Of a stretch of 64,000 bases of DNA, positions 1-10,382 are shown one piece after another. The number at the start of each line of letters is the position of its first letter. Positions within the stretch are counted from its first letter, which is position 1. A program made the translations under genes and the position numbers. This stretch comes from Labilibaculum sp. (GTDB taxonomy: Bacteria > Bacteroidota > Bacteroidia > Bacteroidales > Marinifilaceae). The DNA lies in assembly GCA_016342745.1 (NCBI GenBank), contig JAEINT010000001.1:310001-374000 (forward strand), read 5' to 3'. Below the pieces are notes generated by a model, which saw only the letters and a list, made by a program, of their open reading frames with translations, was not told the origin of the DNA and ran no database searches.

Positions 1-606
1 ATGAGTAACTTACTAATAGCGAAATCTTTAGGTGTAATATCGAAAGAATTAGCTTTAGAACTCAATTTTCCGATTTGTTAAAATTGCAAAGGAGTAAATA
101 AGAAACTATGGCATAAAACCAAGGTTTCTTGGTTACGATGGATTCCAGAATACCTTTTGTTTTAATTAACTAGTAGGTTGTTCAAGGAATTCCATCTAGC
201 TTTTAGCTGAAATAGGGAGATGTTGTTTCCTGTGATTATGAGGTTTGTTGAATTGTTTTTGTGATAATTTAAATAAGACCTTTACTATTGGTTCAGTACT
301 CCTAACATTCAGCAACTGTTGAAGGTTATCAGAAGAGTTTTTACAGAGTAGTAAAGAATATTGATGGTAATCATTAGGCGAAATAGGTTTTGCCATACGA
401 AGCGTGCAGAGAGTCATTGAATTTCTGCTGTAAGAAAGATGGGAAGACAAGGAATTGGAGAAATCTTCATGAAGAGCCATTAGTTCTGAATTATTGAAAA
501 AGGACGTGGATTGAAATTGTGAGAAGAAATGGTGATTGTAAAATGATCAGATCCTATCCAGTTTGGAATTTATTGAAGATATAAACTAATAAAATTTAAT
601 GAGCTT
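1..606. other. Stretch without a recognisable gene upstream of infA
   Basis: No recognised gene lies here. The top strand has only a 26-codon reading frame from position 1 to 81, and the longest other frame is 94 codons on the minus strand (196-480), whose translation matches no family I know. All other frames are broken by frequent stops. In most Bacteroidota secY and map directly precede infA, so the sequence may be decayed or inserted DNA, or an unrecognised non-coding segment. I see no terminal inverted repeats or transposase motif that would support a mobile element. Confidence 0.5.
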
Positions 607-828
607 ATGGCTAAACAGCCTTCAATAGAACAAGACGGTACAATTACCGAAGCATTATCTAATGCTATGTTTCGTGTAGAACTCGAAAATGGTCATGTGA
701 TTACAGCTCACATATCCGGTAAAATGAGAATGCACTATATTAAGATCTTGCCTGGTGATAAGGTTAAGGTGGAAATGTCGCCTTATGATCTTACTAAGGG
801 TCGCATTACTTTTAGATACAAAAATTAA
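607..828 (+). CDS. infA: Translation initiation factor IF-1
   Basis: IF-1 binds the A site of the 30S subunit during initiation and helps IF-2 and IF-3 select the start codon. The 73-residue product is one S1-type OB fold, the usual size for the family, with the typical N-terminal region ([11 protein letters not shown]), the central segment [20 protein letters not shown] and the closing region [12 protein letters not shown]. It is the first recognisable gene of this ribosomal cluster and lies 11 bases before rpmJ. The absence of map and secY just upstream is unusual for this gene. Identification is secure. Confidence 0.97.
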   Translation: MAKQPSIEQDGTITEALSNAMFRVELENGHVITAHISGKMRMHYIKILPGDKVKVEMSPYDLTKGRITFRYKN

Positions 829-839
829 ATTCAATAATA

Positions 840-956
840 ATGAAAGTAAGAGCATCTGTAAAGAAGCGTTCTGAAGATTGCAAAATCGTTAGAAGAAAAG
901 GACGTTTGTATGTGATTAATAAGAAGAATCCTAAGTTTAAACAACGTCAAGGATAA
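840..956 (+). CDS. rpmJ: 50S ribosomal protein L36 (bL36), zinc-free type
   Basis: This 38-residue product begins [15 protein letters not shown] and ends NPKFKQRQG, the standard L36 frame. L36 sits in the large subunit near the base of the L7/L12 stalk. Zinc-binding L36 carries three cysteines and a histidine; here only Cys14 remains, while positions 11, 27 and 33 are Ser, Asn and Phe, so this is a C-minus form that should not bind zinc. It lies between infA and rpsM, as in other Bacteroidota. Confidence 0.95.
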   Translation: MKVRASVKKRSEDCKIVRRKGRLYVINKKNPKFKQRQG

Positions 957-991
957 TTAGTAAACTTTGTAATAGATAAATATTTTAATTT

Positions 992-1369
992 ATGGCTAGA
1001 ATTGTTGGAGTTGATTTGCCTCAAAACAAAAGAGGTGTGATTAGCTTGACTTATATCTACGGTATCGGTAGAAGCGCAGCTCGTCAAATTTTGGACGAAG
1101 CAGGTATTTCTCACGATAAGCAAGTAAAGGATTGGACTGATGAAGAGTCTGGTCGTATTCGTCAAGCGATTAATGCTAATATGAAAGTTGAAGGAGAATT
1201 ACGTTCTCTGAATCAGTTAAATATTAAGCGATTGATGGATATAGGTTGTTATCGTGGTATTCGTCACCGTATTGGATTACCAGTTCGTGGACAGAAGACT
1301 AAAAACAACTCACGTACTAGAAAGGGTAAGAGAAAAACAGTTGCAAACAAAAAGAAAGCGACTAAATAA
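992..1369 (+). CDS. rpsM: 30S ribosomal protein S13 (uS13)
   Basis: S13 is a head protein of the small subunit that contacts the P-site tRNA and the 50S subunit. The 125-residue sequence starts [15 protein letters not shown], contains the helix-two-turn-helix region [17 protein letters not shown], and has the conserved [19 protein letters not shown] segment followed by a lysine/arginine-rich tail that reaches into the decoding region. Length is normal. It is followed after 10 bases by rpsK, and the pair is presumably co-transcribed with infA and rpmJ. Confidence 0.97.
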   Translation: MARIVGVDLPQNKRGVISLTYIYGIGRSAARQILDEAGISHDKQVKDWTDEESGRIRQAINANMKVEGELRSLNQLNIKRLMDIGCYRGIRHRIGLPVRGQKTKNNSRTRKGKRKTVANKKKATK

Positions 1370-1379
1370 TTGTTAAGTT

Positions 1380-1769
1380 ATGGCAAAGAAGTCAGTATCA
1401 GTTAAAAAGAAGGTAGTAAAGATCGAACCTGTAGGACAGGCTCATATCCATTCGTCTTTTAACAATATCATCATTTCCTTAACCAACAACAGTGGTCAAG
1501 TAATTTCTTGGTCATCTGCTGGTAAGATGGGTTTTAGAGGTTCTAAAAAGAATACTCCATATGCTGCTCAGCAAGCTGCAACAGATTGCGGAAAAGTAGC
1601 TCATGACCTAGGTTTGAGAAAAGTAAAGGTATATGTTAAAGGTCCAGGAAACGGACGTGAATCTGCTATTCGTGCAATCAATTCTTGTGGAATTGATATC
1701 GCTGAGATCGTAGATGTTACACCACTACCACACAACGGATGTCGTCCTCCTAAGAGACGTAGAGTTTAA
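1380..1769 (+). CDS. rpsK: 30S ribosomal protein S11 (uS11)
   Basis: S11 forms part of the platform of the small subunit and binds 16S rRNA next to the Shine-Dalgarno helix site. The 129-residue product has a lysine-rich N-terminus, the central [15 protein letters not shown] strand region, the [15 protein letters not shown] motif, and the strongly conserved C-terminus [12 protein letters not shown]. It follows rpsM closely and is followed by a 124-base gap containing a long inverted repeat before rpsD, so transcription or processing may be adjusted there. Confidence 0.97.
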   Translation: MAKKSVSVKKKVVKIEPVGQAHIHSSFNNIIISLTNNSGQVISWSSAGKMGFRGSKKNTPYAAQQAATDCGKVAHDLGLRKVKVYVKGPGNGRESAIRAINSCGIDIAEIVDVTPLPHNGCRPPKRRRV

Positions 1770-1776
1770 TAAAAAA

Positions 1777-1856
1777 TGCATCTAAAGAATTTGAATTAGT
1801 TTTATTGATATCCTCTCTAAAAAACGCGGCATTTTCATAATTCAAATCTTAATGCA
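1777..1856 (+). promoter_or_regulatory. Long imperfect stem-loop in the rpsK-rpsD gap
   Basis: TTTGAATTA at 1790-1798 pairs perfectly with TAATTCAAA at 1838-1846. The helix continues through AAGA/TCTT (1785-1788 with 1847-1850, one bulged A) and TGCAT/ATGCA (1777-1781 with 1852-1856), giving about 18 base pairs round a 39-base loop. There is no U-run after it, so it does not look like a simple terminator. It could be a leader structure for rpsD or an RNA-processing site; S4 is an autoregulator in other bacteria, but a link here is inference. Confidence 0.45.
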
Positions 1857-1893
1857 AAGTTTCTATTTTTAGAAAAATTTAAATTTAAAAGTA

Positions 1894-2502
1894 ATGGCAA
1901 GATATATTGGACCAAAGAGTAGAATTGCTCGTAAATTTGGCGAAGCAATTTTTGGACCGGATAAGGCGTTTGAAAACAAAAACTACCCTCCTGGGCAGCA
2001 TGGAAACAGTCGCCGTAGAAAAAAAATGTCTGAATACGGTGTTCAGCTTAAAGAAAAACAAAAGGCAAAGTACACTTATGGTGTATTAGAGAAGCAATTC
2101 TCAAACTTATTTGAAAAGGCCGCGAGAAGTAAAGGTATTACTGGTGAGGTATTGTTACAATTACTAGAATGTCGTTTAGACAACGTAATTTTCAGATTAG
2201 GTGTAGCTCCAACAAGATCAGCTGCTCGTCAGTTGGTTAGCCATAAGCACGTAACTGTTAATGGACAAGTTTGTAACATTCCATCTTATTCAGTAAAATC
2301 TGGGGATATCATCGGGATTCGTGAAAAATCGAAATCTTTAGAAGTTATTACCGATTCTTTATCTACTGCTAGATATAACCAATCATCTTGGTTAGAATGG
2401 GATCAAACCTCTCTTAGTGGTAAGTTCCTTAATACACCAGAAAGAACAGAAATTCCTGAAAACATCAAGGAACAGTTAATCGTTGAATTGTATTCTAAGT
2501 AA
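1894..2502 (+). CDS. rpsD: 30S ribosomal protein S4 (uS4)
   Basis: S4 is a primary 16S rRNA-binding protein that nucleates assembly of the small-subunit body, and in several bacteria it represses its own operon. The 202-residue product starts [17 protein letters not shown], has the N-terminal basic region, and carries the S4 RNA-binding domain near residues 92-150 ([20 protein letters not shown] and the VNGQ loop). Length is normal. It sits between rpsK and rpoA in the usual order, 21 bases before rpoA. The preceding gap contains a long inverted repeat. Confidence 0.97.
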   Translation: MARYIGPKSRIARKFGEAIFGPDKAFENKNYPPGQHGNSRRRKKMSEYGVQLKEKQKAKYTYGVLEKQFSNLFEKAARSKGITGEVLLQLLECRLDNVIFRLGVAPTRSAARQLVSHKHVTVNGQVCNIPSYSVKSGDIIGIREKSKSLEVITDSLSTARYNQSSWLEWDQTSLSGKFLNTPERTEIPENIKEQLIVELYSK

Positions 2503-2523
2503 TAAATAGTTAATCAGTAATTT

Positions 2524-3516
2524 ATGGCAATTTTAGCTTTCCAGAAACCGGACAAAGTTATCATGCTCGACGCTGACGATAGATTCGGAAAATTCGAATT
2601 TCGTCCATTAGAGCCTGGATATGGTATCACAATTGGTAATGCCTTAAGAAGAATATTACTTTCTTCTTTAGAGGGATTCGCAATTACAACCATCAAAATC
2701 CAAGGTGTTGATCATGAGTTTTCAACAATTCCTGGAGTCATTGAGGATGTAACCGAAATGATTCTTAACCTGAAGCAAGTTCGGTTTAAACAAAAGGTTG
2801 AAGAAGTTGACAGTGAGTTGGTAACTATTACTATCTCAGATCAGGAAACTTTTACAGCTGGTGATATAAACAAGTTCCTTACCGGTTTCGAAGTGTTGAA
2901 TCCAGAGCTAGTAATTTGTAAAATGGATAGCTCCGCTAAATTACAAATGGATTTAACTATTAACAAAGGTCGTGGTTACGTACCATCTGTTGAGAACAAA
3001 CCTGTTGATGTAGAATTTGGAGTGATTCCGATCGATTCAATTTTCACACCAATTAAGAATGTTAAATACGCTGTTGAAAACTATCGTGTAGAGCAGAAGA
3101 CTGATTATGAGAAATTGGTTTTTGAAATTACAACTGATGGTTCAATTCATCCTAAAGAAGCATTAAAAGAAGCTGCAAAGGTTCTTATTTATCACTTCAT
3201 GCTATTCTCAGATGAGAAGATCACTCTTGATTCTGACGAGAAATTTGCAAACGAAGAGTTTGATGAAGAAGTATTGCACATGCGTCAACTATTAAAGACA
3301 AAACTGGTAGATATGGATCTTTCAGTACGTGCCTTGAATTGTTTGAAGGCTGCTGACGTTGATACTTTAGGTGATTTGGTACAGTTCAATAGAAATGACC
3401 TTCTGAAATTTAGAAACTTTGGTAAGAAATCCTTAACCGAGCTGGATGATCTTTTGGTATCCTTAAATCTTACTTTCGGTATGGATATTTCTAAGTATAA
3501 ATTAGATAAGGAATAA
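2524..3516 (+). CDS. rpoA: DNA-directed RNA polymerase alpha subunit
   Basis: The alpha subunit dimerises to scaffold RNA polymerase assembly and its C-terminal domain touches upstream promoter DNA and activators. The 330-residue product has the N-terminal dimerisation domain ([20 protein letters not shown] near residue 40), the insert domain, an acidic linker near residues 235-250, and the C-terminal helix-hairpin-helix domain ([19 protein letters not shown] and [13 protein letters not shown]). Length is normal for Bacteroidota. It is followed 6 bases later by rplQ, the conserved partner. Confidence 0.98.
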   Translation: MAILAFQKPDKVIMLDADDRFGKFEFRPLEPGYGITIGNALRRILLSSLEGFAITTIKIQGVDHEFSTIPGVIEDVTEMILNLKQVRFKQKVEEVDSELVTITISDQETFTAGDINKFLTGFEVLNPELVICKMDSSAKLQMDLTINKGRGYVPSVENKPVDVEFGVIPIDSIFTPIKNVKYAVENYRVEQKTDYEKLVFEITTDGSIHPKEALKEAAKVLIYHFMLFSDEKITLDSDEKFANEEFDEEVLHMRQLLKTKLVDMDLSVRALNCLKAADVDTLGDLVQFNRNDLLKFRNFGKKSLTELDDLLVSLNLTFGMDISKYKLDKE

Positions 3517-3522
3517 GGGAAA

Positions 3523-4059
3523 ATGAGACATAGAAAGAAATTTAATCATTTAGGAAGAAAAACAGCCCATAGAAAAGCAATGCTTTCGAATATGGCTTCT
3601 TCTTTGATTTTGCATAAAAGAATCTCGACTACTACTGCTAAAGCTAAAGCTTTGAAAATGTATGTTGAGCCTTTGATTTCAAAAAGTAAAGTTGATTCTA
3701 CTCACTCAAGACGTATTGTTTTTGGTTATTTAAAACAAAAAGAAGCCGTAACTGTGTTGTTTAGAGAAGTATCTCCAAAAATTACTAACCGTAATGGTGG
3801 ATATACTAGAATTCTTAAAACTGGAAACCGTTTAGGTGATAATGCAGAAATGTGTATCGTTGAATTGGTTGACTTCAATGAAACTTACGTTTCAGAGAAG
3901 AAAGCAGTTGCTAAGAAAGCTACTCGTAGAAGACGTAGTTCTGCAAAAACTGTTGAAGCGGAAGCAACAACAGAAACTGTAGAAGAAACTAAAGCAGAAG
4001 CGAAGTCTGAAGAGACTCCAAAAACTGCTGAGAATACAACTAACAAGGAAGAAAAATAG
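3523..4059 (+). CDS. rplQ: 50S ribosomal protein L17 (bL17) with a long charged tail
   Basis: L17 lies near the exit side of the large subunit. Residues 1 to about 122 form the normal fold ([20 protein letters not shown], then [20 protein letters not shown]). After this comes a tail of about 55 residues that is first basic ([15 protein letters not shown]) and then a low-complexity run rich in Glu, Thr, Ala and Lys. E. coli L17 is 127 residues, so the tail is an addition; tails of this sort occur in other Bacteroidota. It is the last gene before a strong terminator. Confidence 0.96.
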   Translation: MRHRKKFNHLGRKTAHRKAMLSNMASSLILHKRISTTTAKAKALKMYVEPLISKSKVDSTHSRRIVFGYLKQKEAVTVLFREVSPKITNRNGGYTRILKTGNRLGDNAEMCIVELVDFNETYVSEKKAVAKKATRRRRSSAKTVEAEATTETVEETKAEAKSEETPKTAENTTNKEEK

Positions 4060-4077
4060 AGCTTCCTTCTACAATAT

Positions 4078-4112
4078 AAAAGGGGGTAAAGTTTAACTTT
4101 ACCCCTTTTTTA
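4078..4112 (+). terminator. Rho-independent terminator of the rpo/ribosomal cluster
   Basis: AGGGGGTAAAG and CTTTACCCCTT form a strong stem with a short TTTAA loop, followed by a run of T. It lies 18 bases past the rplQ stop. Confidence 0.9.
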
Positions 4113-4259
4113 ATGCCCTAAAGAGTTTTGAAACGTTTGCGTAAAATATTTGGTATGTTTTAGAATACTTCATACCAGTTTATTGCATTAATTTACCGAA
4201 ATTTAGGGTTGAAAATAAAGAAGTAAAATTGTTACTATTATAATTTTTTTAATACGTAA

Positions 4260-5546
<1,287 letters not shown>

Positions 5547-5564
5547 TCCATATTTTATAAAAAC

Positions 5565-5596
5565 AAAAAAGGGATCTTTTCAGATCCCTTTTTTTT
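5565..5596. terminator. Convergent terminator between eno and the receiver gene
   Basis: AAGGGATCT and AGATCCCTT form the stem around TTTC. An A-run precedes and a T-run follows, so it can serve both eno and the opposing gene. Confidence 0.88.
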
Positions 5597-5610
5597 ATAT
5601 GTGAAATTTA

Positions 5611-6120
5611 CTAAATGTATTCTTGCATCAAGGCAAATAAAGTTTTTGATTGAAATGGTTTGGATAAATAAGCGTTCATACCTACTTCAATTGAAATTTC
5701 CTTATCATCAGAATAAAAGTTTGCGGTAAAGGCAATAATTGGAACAGAAAAATCACGATCTTCTTCTATTTTGCGAATTCTCAAAGAAGCTTCTATTCCA
5801 CCCATAATTGGCATTTGTAAATCCATTAAGACAATATCGTATTGTTCTTTTGCAAAAAGCTCTACTGCTTGTTTACCATTTTCAGCGATATCCACCTTAG
5901 CTACTTTTTGTTTTAAGAAAACTTCAATAGTTTTTCTATTGCTTGGCTGATCTTCTACCAAAAGAACTTTAGCTTCTTTTATAGGAATGTTTCTTTTGTC
6001 TGGATGTGTTTTTACGACAATAGAAGAATCAATAGTTTCTTCCCAGAATATTTTCTTCTTAGTTTCTATGCCTATTCGATCTAGTAATTCAGAAAGTTTT
6101 TTATTTGCAGTCGTCTCCAT
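5611..6120 (-). CDS. Stand-alone response-regulator receiver protein
   Basis: The product is 169 residues with no output domain. Residues 1-50 are a charged extension of unknown fold, and 51-169 are a CheY-like receiver: acidic pair E56/D57 (VLLVEDQ), phosphoacceptor D100 (VLMDLQMP), the switch threonine T132 (AFTA) and the conserved K154 (LSKPF). The receiver resembles those at the C-terminus of hybrid sensor kinases. No kinase gene is adjacent, so its partner is unknown; the orphan PAS histidine kinase near 31 kb is only one possibility. It points towards eno and has its own upstream region. Confidence 0.85.
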   Translation of the reverse strand: METTANKKLSELLDRIGIETKKKIFWEETIDSSIVVKTHPDKRNIPIKEAKVLLVEDQPSNRKTIEVFLKQKVAKVDIAENGKQAVELFAKEQYDIVLMDLQMPIMGGIEASLRIRKIEEDRDFSVPIIAFTANFYSDDKEISIEVGMNAYLSKPFQSKTLFALMQEYI

Positions 6121-6280
6121 AATAGCCCCATATTTTGATAATTAAAAGTAGGGATTTTTAACTATAATAAAAAATAGAATTGTTCAATTTCACATTAGAT
6201 TATTGATAGACTATCTATCTGTCTATATATTAATAGTTCTAAAGTGGAAATGAATATCTAAAATATCGAAGCAAATTTTC

Positions 6281-6288
6281 TATTTTTG
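6281..6288 (+). promoter_or_regulatory. Candidate TAnnTTTG -7 element for ettA
   Basis: TATTTTTG matches the Bacteroidota -7 consensus TAnnTTTG, 40 bases before the ettA start. No clear -33 TTG is seen. Confidence 0.42.
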
Positions 6289-6328
6289 CAGAAGTAGGAA
6301 ATTGTAAAAAATAAATAAAGTATATATA

Positions 6329-8017
6329 ATGGCAGACGATAAGAAGATTATTTTTTCGATGGATCGGGTAAGCAAAACCTTTTCATCTCAAAAAAAAGTA
6401 CTGAATAACATTAATCTTTCATTTTTTTATGGAGCCAAGATTGGTATTATTGGTTTGAATGGTTCTGGTAAATCTACTCTAATTAAGATTATTGCAGGTT
6501 TAGAAAGCTCTTACGATGGTCATGTTGTTTGGTCAAAAGAACACAATATTGGCTATTTGGCTCAAGAACCTATACTTGATGAAACGAAAACTGTAAAAGA
6601 AATCGTTCAAGAGGGGGTTCAAGAAATTGTTGATTGTTTAGCTGCTTACGAAGCTGTTAACTTGAAATTTGGAGACCCAGATGTTTTGGAAGATCCAGAT
6701 AAGATGCAAGCCGTAATGGATGAACAAGCTGAGCTTCAGGAGAAAATTGATCACTATGATGCCTGGAATTTGGATACCAAGCTAGAAAGAGCAATGGATG
6801 CTTTGCGTTGTCCAGAAGGAGATTCTAGTGTTAAGCATTTGTCAGGGGGAGAAAGAAGGCGTGTTGCTTTATGTAGATTGTTATTACAAGAGCCTGATAT
6901 TTTACTTCTTGATGAGCCTACTAACCACTTGGATGCAGAATCGATTGATTGGTTGGAACAACATTTAGCTCAATACAAAGGAACCGTAATTAGTATCACT
7001 CACGATAGATACTTCTTAGATAATGTAGCTGGTTGGATTTTAGAATTGGATAGAGGTGAAGGAATACCTTGGAAAGGGAATTACAGCTCTTGGCTAGACC
7101 AAAAGACCCAACGTATGCAGAATGAAGAGAAGACAGCTAGCAAACGTCGTAAAACGCTTGAGAGAGAATTAGAGTGGGTACGTATGGCACCGAAAGCTCG
7201 TCAGGCGAAGAATAAAGCTCGTTTGAATGCTTACGACACCATGATGAATGAAGATTTGAAGGAAAAAGAAGAGAAATTGGAGATCTTTATTCCTAATGGT
7301 CCACGTTTGGGTAATAAGGTGATTCAAGTAAAAGGTGTATCAAAGGGATATGGCACCAAATTGTTGTACGAAGATTTGGAATTCGAATTACCACCAGCAG
7401 GTATCGTTGGTATTATTGGACCAAATGGTGCGGGTAAAACCACACTTTTCAGAATGATTATGGATCTTGAAACACCAGATAAAGGTACATTTGAGGTTGG
7501 TGAAACCGTTAAAGTAGGATATGTTGATCAGCAGCATGCCGATATCGATCCTGAGAAATCTGTTTACGAAGTGATCTCGGGTGGAGGCGACTTAATTAAT
7601 GTGGGCGGACGCAGTATTAATGCTCGTGCTTATGTGGGGCGATTCAACTTTAATGGTGCAGATCAGGAAAAGAAATGTGGCGTTTTATCAGGTGGAGAAC
7701 GTAATCGCTTGCACTTGGCTCTTACTTTAAAAGAAGAAGCCAATGTATTGCTACTCGATGAGCCTACTAATGATATTGATGTGAATACACTTCGTGCATT
7801 AGAGGAAGGTTTGGAGAGTTTTGCAGGATGTGCTGTTGTGATTTCTCACGACCGTTGGTTCCTAGATCGTATTGCAACACATATTTTAGCATTCGAAGGT
7901 AATTCACATGTTCATTTCTTTGAAGGTGGATATTCAGATTACGAAATCAACAGAAAGAAACGAATGGGAGATGAAGGTCCTAAACGAATTAGATATAAAA
8001 AACTAATTGCAGATTAA
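6329..8017 (+). CDS. ettA: Energy-dependent translational throttle protein EttA (ABC-F)
   Basis: EttA is an ABC-F ATPase that binds the ribosomal E site and gates the first elongation steps according to ATP/ADP level. The 562-residue product carries two ABC domains without membrane segments. The first has its P-loop at 42-50 (GLNGSGKST), signature at 171 (LSGGERRR) and Walker B before E196; the second has its P-loop at 364-372 (GPNGAGKTT), signature LSGGERNR and LLLDEPTNDID. The insertion near 90-140 fits the EttA arm and the basic 260-310 segment the interdomain linker. Length matches E. coli EttA. Confidence 0.94.
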   Translation: MADDKKIIFSMDRVSKTFSSQKKVLNNINLSFFYGAKIGIIGLNGSGKSTLIKIIAGLESSYDGHVVWSKEHNIGYLAQEPILDETKTVKEIVQEGVQEIVDCLAAYEAVNLKFGDPDVLEDPDKMQAVMDEQAELQEKIDHYDAWNLDTKLERAMDALRCPEGDSSVKHLSGGERRRVALCRLLLQEPDILLLDEPTNHLDAESIDWLEQHLAQYKGTVISITHDRYFLDNVAGWILELDRGEGIPWKGNYSSWLDQKTQRMQNEEKTASKRRKTLERELEWVRMAPKARQAKNKARLNAYDTMMNEDLKEKEEKLEIFIPNGPRLGNKVIQVKGVSKGYGTKLLYEDLEFELPPAGIVGIIGPNGAGKTTLFRMIMDLETPDKGTFEVGETVKVGYVDQQHADIDPEKSVYEVISGGGDLINVGGRSINARAYVGRFNFNGADQEKKCGVLSGGERNRLHLALTLKEEANVLLLDEPTNDIDVNTLRALEEGLESFAGCAVVISHDRWFLDRIATHILAFEGNSHVHFFEGGYSDYEINRKKRMGDEGPKRIRYKKLIAD

Positions 8018-8023
8018 CTGTTA

Positions 8024-8064
8024 AAAAGGGAAGGGTTTCAATTGAATCTCTTCCCTTATTTTTG
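8024..8064 (+). terminator. Terminator after ettA
   Basis: GGGAAG and CTTCCC close a stem around an inner TTCAATTGAA segment, with a T-rich tail, just past the ettA stop. Confidence 0.7.
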
Positions 8065-8106
8065 TAACTTAATACACAATATAAATATTCACTTAAACAG
8101 AATTAA

Positions 8107-8460
8107 ATGAATCAATTTGCAAATTCATCTGATGAACGTAATTGGGCTATGTTTTGCCATTTGGCCTCTTTCTCTGGAGTTATTATTCCTTTTGGTAACG
8201 TGGTTGGCCCACTTATTTTGTGGTCAATGAAAAAAGATTCTTCTGAATTGGTAGATAGAGAAGGCAAAAAATCTCTAAATTTTCAAATTTCAATGAGCAT
8301 ATATATATTTGTGTCTGCTATATTGGTGATTGTAGGAATCGGGATTTTACTGCTAATTGGGCTAGCTTTGCTAAATTTGATCTTTGTTGTTTTGGCTATC
8401 GTTAAAACTTTAAACGGTGAGGATTACCAATATCCGCTTAGTATTAATTTTATAAAATGA
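8107..8460 (+). CDS. DUF4870 domain membrane protein
   Basis: A 117-residue integral membrane protein with the DUF4870 pattern: NWAMFCHLASFSGVIIPFGNVVGPLILW near the N-terminus, the charged connector DREGKKSLNFQISM in the middle, and a long hydrophobic hairpin (about 65-100) before LNGEDYQYP. The family is widespread and related to Tic20-like small membrane proteins, but its function is unknown. The next gene begins 4 bases after the stop and also encodes a small membrane protein, so the two are probably co-transcribed. Confidence 0.85.
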   Translation: MNQFANSSDERNWAMFCHLASFSGVIIPFGNVVGPLILWSMKKDSSELVDREGKKSLNFQISMSIYIFVSAILVIVGIGILLLIGLALLNLIFVVLAIVKTLNGEDYQYPLSINFIK

Positions 8461-8464
8461 TAGA

Positions 8465-8800
8465 ATGAAATCATTTTCTATATACAAGACAATCTACTTT
8501 ATTGGGATTGTCTTCGTTTTTTTAGGTGGCTACCGTTTAATTAAACAATTGCCTTTCGGAGATGTAATTTTTGCAATAGGAATGGTTCTTTATTCAGGTG
8601 TTCAAATAAAAATGTTGTTTTATAAGAGCGTAAAAGAATGGACAACATTCGAATATTTAAAACTTGCTGTAAATGTCTTATTCTTGCTATCGGTATTTCT
8701 TCTAATTGTTTTGAAGATAGAATTGTGGCATTACCCTTTTGTTTTAGGTATTCTGGTTGATTTTTTTGCGAACATACTCAGACGTATAAAAAAGAGCTAG
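8465..8800 (+). CDS. Small four-helix membrane protein, unknown function
   Basis: The 111-residue product has about four hydrophobic helices (near residues 8-22, 32-50, 64-84 and 88-104) separated by short charged loops, and ends with the basic sequence RRIKKS, which suggests a cytoplasmic C-terminus. I do not recognise a family. It starts 4 bases after the DUF4870 gene, so translational coupling is likely and a shared role at the inner membrane is possible. It is followed by about 160 bases of AT-rich sequence holding the hisS promoter. Confidence 0.6.
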   Translation: MKSFSIYKTIYFIGIVFVFLGGYRLIKQLPFGDVIFAIGMVLYSGVQIKMLFYKSVKEWTTFEYLKLAVNVLFLLSVFLLIVLKIELWHYPFVLGILVDFFANILRRIKKS

Positions 8801-8916
8801 CAAATACATACCTAATTATTACTTTATCTTACCTTAAAAATAGACTCATAAATAAGTTAATATATTGAAGTGAATAGTTCGCAGTAAAAAGCTGTGGTTT
8901 CTCTCAAATAATTTCA

Positions 8917-8924
8917 TAATTTTG
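8917..8924 (+). promoter_or_regulatory. Candidate TAnnTTTG -7 element for hisS
   Basis: TAATTTTG matches TAnnTTTG, 36 bases upstream of the hisS start codon. Confidence 0.45.
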
Positions 8925-8960
8925 TAGCTCTGAAAAAATTAACCAAAATAAAGAATTACA

Positions 8961-10322
8961 ATGGCTCAAAAACCGTCTATCCCGAAAGGAACAAGAGATT
9001 TTTCTCCTGTTGAAATGGTAAAGAGAAACTATATTTTTGATACCATAAAAGAGGTGTTTCAGTTATATGGTTTTATGCCTATCGAAACACCGTCAATGGA
9101 AAATCTTTCTACTCTAATGGGAAAATATGGAGAAGAAGGTGATAAACTATTGTTCAAAGTACTGAATTCAGGTGATTTTCTTTCGAAAGTTAACGAAGAT
9201 CAGTTTCGCGAAAAGAACTCAGTAAAGTTAACCACAAAAATAGCTGAAAAAGGATTAAGATATGATCTTACGGTTCCTTTTGCCCGTTACGTTGTGCAGC
9301 ATCGTAATGATATTAACTTCCCATTTAAGAGATATCAAATTCAGCCTGTTTGGAGAGCTGATCGACCACAAAAAGGAAGATATCGTGAATTTTACCAATG
9401 CGATGTAGATGTAATTGGTAGCAATTCTCTTTTGAACGAGGTAGAATTAATTCAGATTGTAGATCAGGTTTACAAGCGTCTTCAATTGAACGTTGTTGTG
9501 AAGTTGAACAATCGAAAGATATTAGCAGGTATTGCTGAAATTATTGGGGAAGCTGAAAGGATTGTTGACATTACAGTTGCTATTGATAAGTTAGATAAAA
9601 TTGGTTTAGAGAATGTAAATAAAGAATTAGCTGAAAAAGGAATAGCAGCAGAAGCTATCGATACTTTACAGCCAATAATATTATTAGCAGGAACTAATGC
9701 TGAGAAGCTTGCAAAGCTAAAAGAACTTTTAGCTAGTTCTGAAATCGGAATGAAAGGTATTGAGGAACTGGAAACAGTTTTCAATTATCTTGACAGTTTA
9801 GACGTTACTACAGAGGTTGAGTTAGATCTTACTCTTGCCAGAGGATTAAATTATTATACTGGAGCTATATTCGAGGTTAAATCGAAAGATATGGAATTTG
9901 GTAGCATCACCGGTGGTGGTCGTTACGATGATTTGACTGGAATTTTTGGATTGAAAGATGTTTCTGGTGTTGGGATATCTTTTGGAGCCGATCGTATTTA
10001 CGATGTGTTGGAACAAATGGATAAATTTCCAACCAATACAGGAATAACGACTAAGGTTATCTTTATTAATTTTGGAGAAAAAGAAGAAGCTTTCTGTTTG
10101 CCAATTTTGGCTAAGTTAAGAGCCAATGGAGTTAATGCTGAGTTATATCCTAGCTCTGCAAAAATGAAAAAGCAAATGACCTATGCTAATAACAAGAATA
10201 TTCCTTTTGTAATTTTGGTTGGAGAAACCGAGATTGAAGAAGGTTTAGTTAGTTTGAAGAATATGGAAAGTGGAGAGCAAGAAAAGTTAACTCCTGATCA
10301 ATTGGTTGAAAAATTGAAGTAG
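8961..10322 (+). CDS. hisS: Histidyl-tRNA synthetase
   Basis: A class II aminoacyl-tRNA synthetase that charges tRNA-His. The 453-residue product has the class II core at the N-terminus: motif 1 within [13 protein letters not shown] onward, motif 2 near residue 130 ([20 protein letters not shown]), the histidine-specific [15 protein letters not shown] segment near residue 293, and motif 3 [15 protein letters not shown]. The C-terminal anticodon-binding domain covers about residues 365-453. Length is typical of Bacteroidota HisRS. It is probably monocistronic, between its own promoter and a strong terminator. Confidence 0.97.
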   Translation: MAQKPSIPKGTRDFSPVEMVKRNYIFDTIKEVFQLYGFMPIETPSMENLSTLMGKYGEEGDKLLFKVLNSGDFLSKVNEDQFREKNSVKLTTKIAEKGLRYDLTVPFARYVVQHRNDINFPFKRYQIQPVWRADRPQKGRYREFYQCDVDVIGSNSLLNEVELIQIVDQVYKRLQLNVVVKLNNRKILAGIAEIIGEAERIVDITVAIDKLDKIGLENVNKELAEKGIAAEAIDTLQPIILLAGTNAEKLAKLKELLASSEIGMKGIEELETVFNYLDSLDVTTEVELDLTLARGLNYYTGAIFEVKSKDMEFGSITGGGRYDDLTGIFGLKDVSGVGISFGADRIYDVLEQMDKFPTNTGITTKVIFINFGEKEEAFCLPILAKLRANGVNAELYPSSAKMKKQMTYANNKNIPFVILVGETEIEEGLVSLKNMESGEQEKLTPDQLVEKLK

Positions 10323-10347
10323 GATTAATGTCCAACGAGATATAAAG

Positions 10348-10378
10348 AAGGCTGTTATTGAAAAATAACAGCCTTTTT
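10348..10378. terminator. Terminator after hisS
   Basis: A perfect 12-base-pair stem (AAGGCTGTTATT with AATAACAGCCTT) with a GAAA loop and a T-run. It lies between convergent genes. Confidence 0.9.
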
Positions 10379-10382
10379 AATT

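Noticed and set aside
196-480. 94-codon minus-strand frame as a gene or transposase remnant
   Set aside because: The translation matches no family I know, has no catalytic motif, and no inverted or direct repeats flank it.
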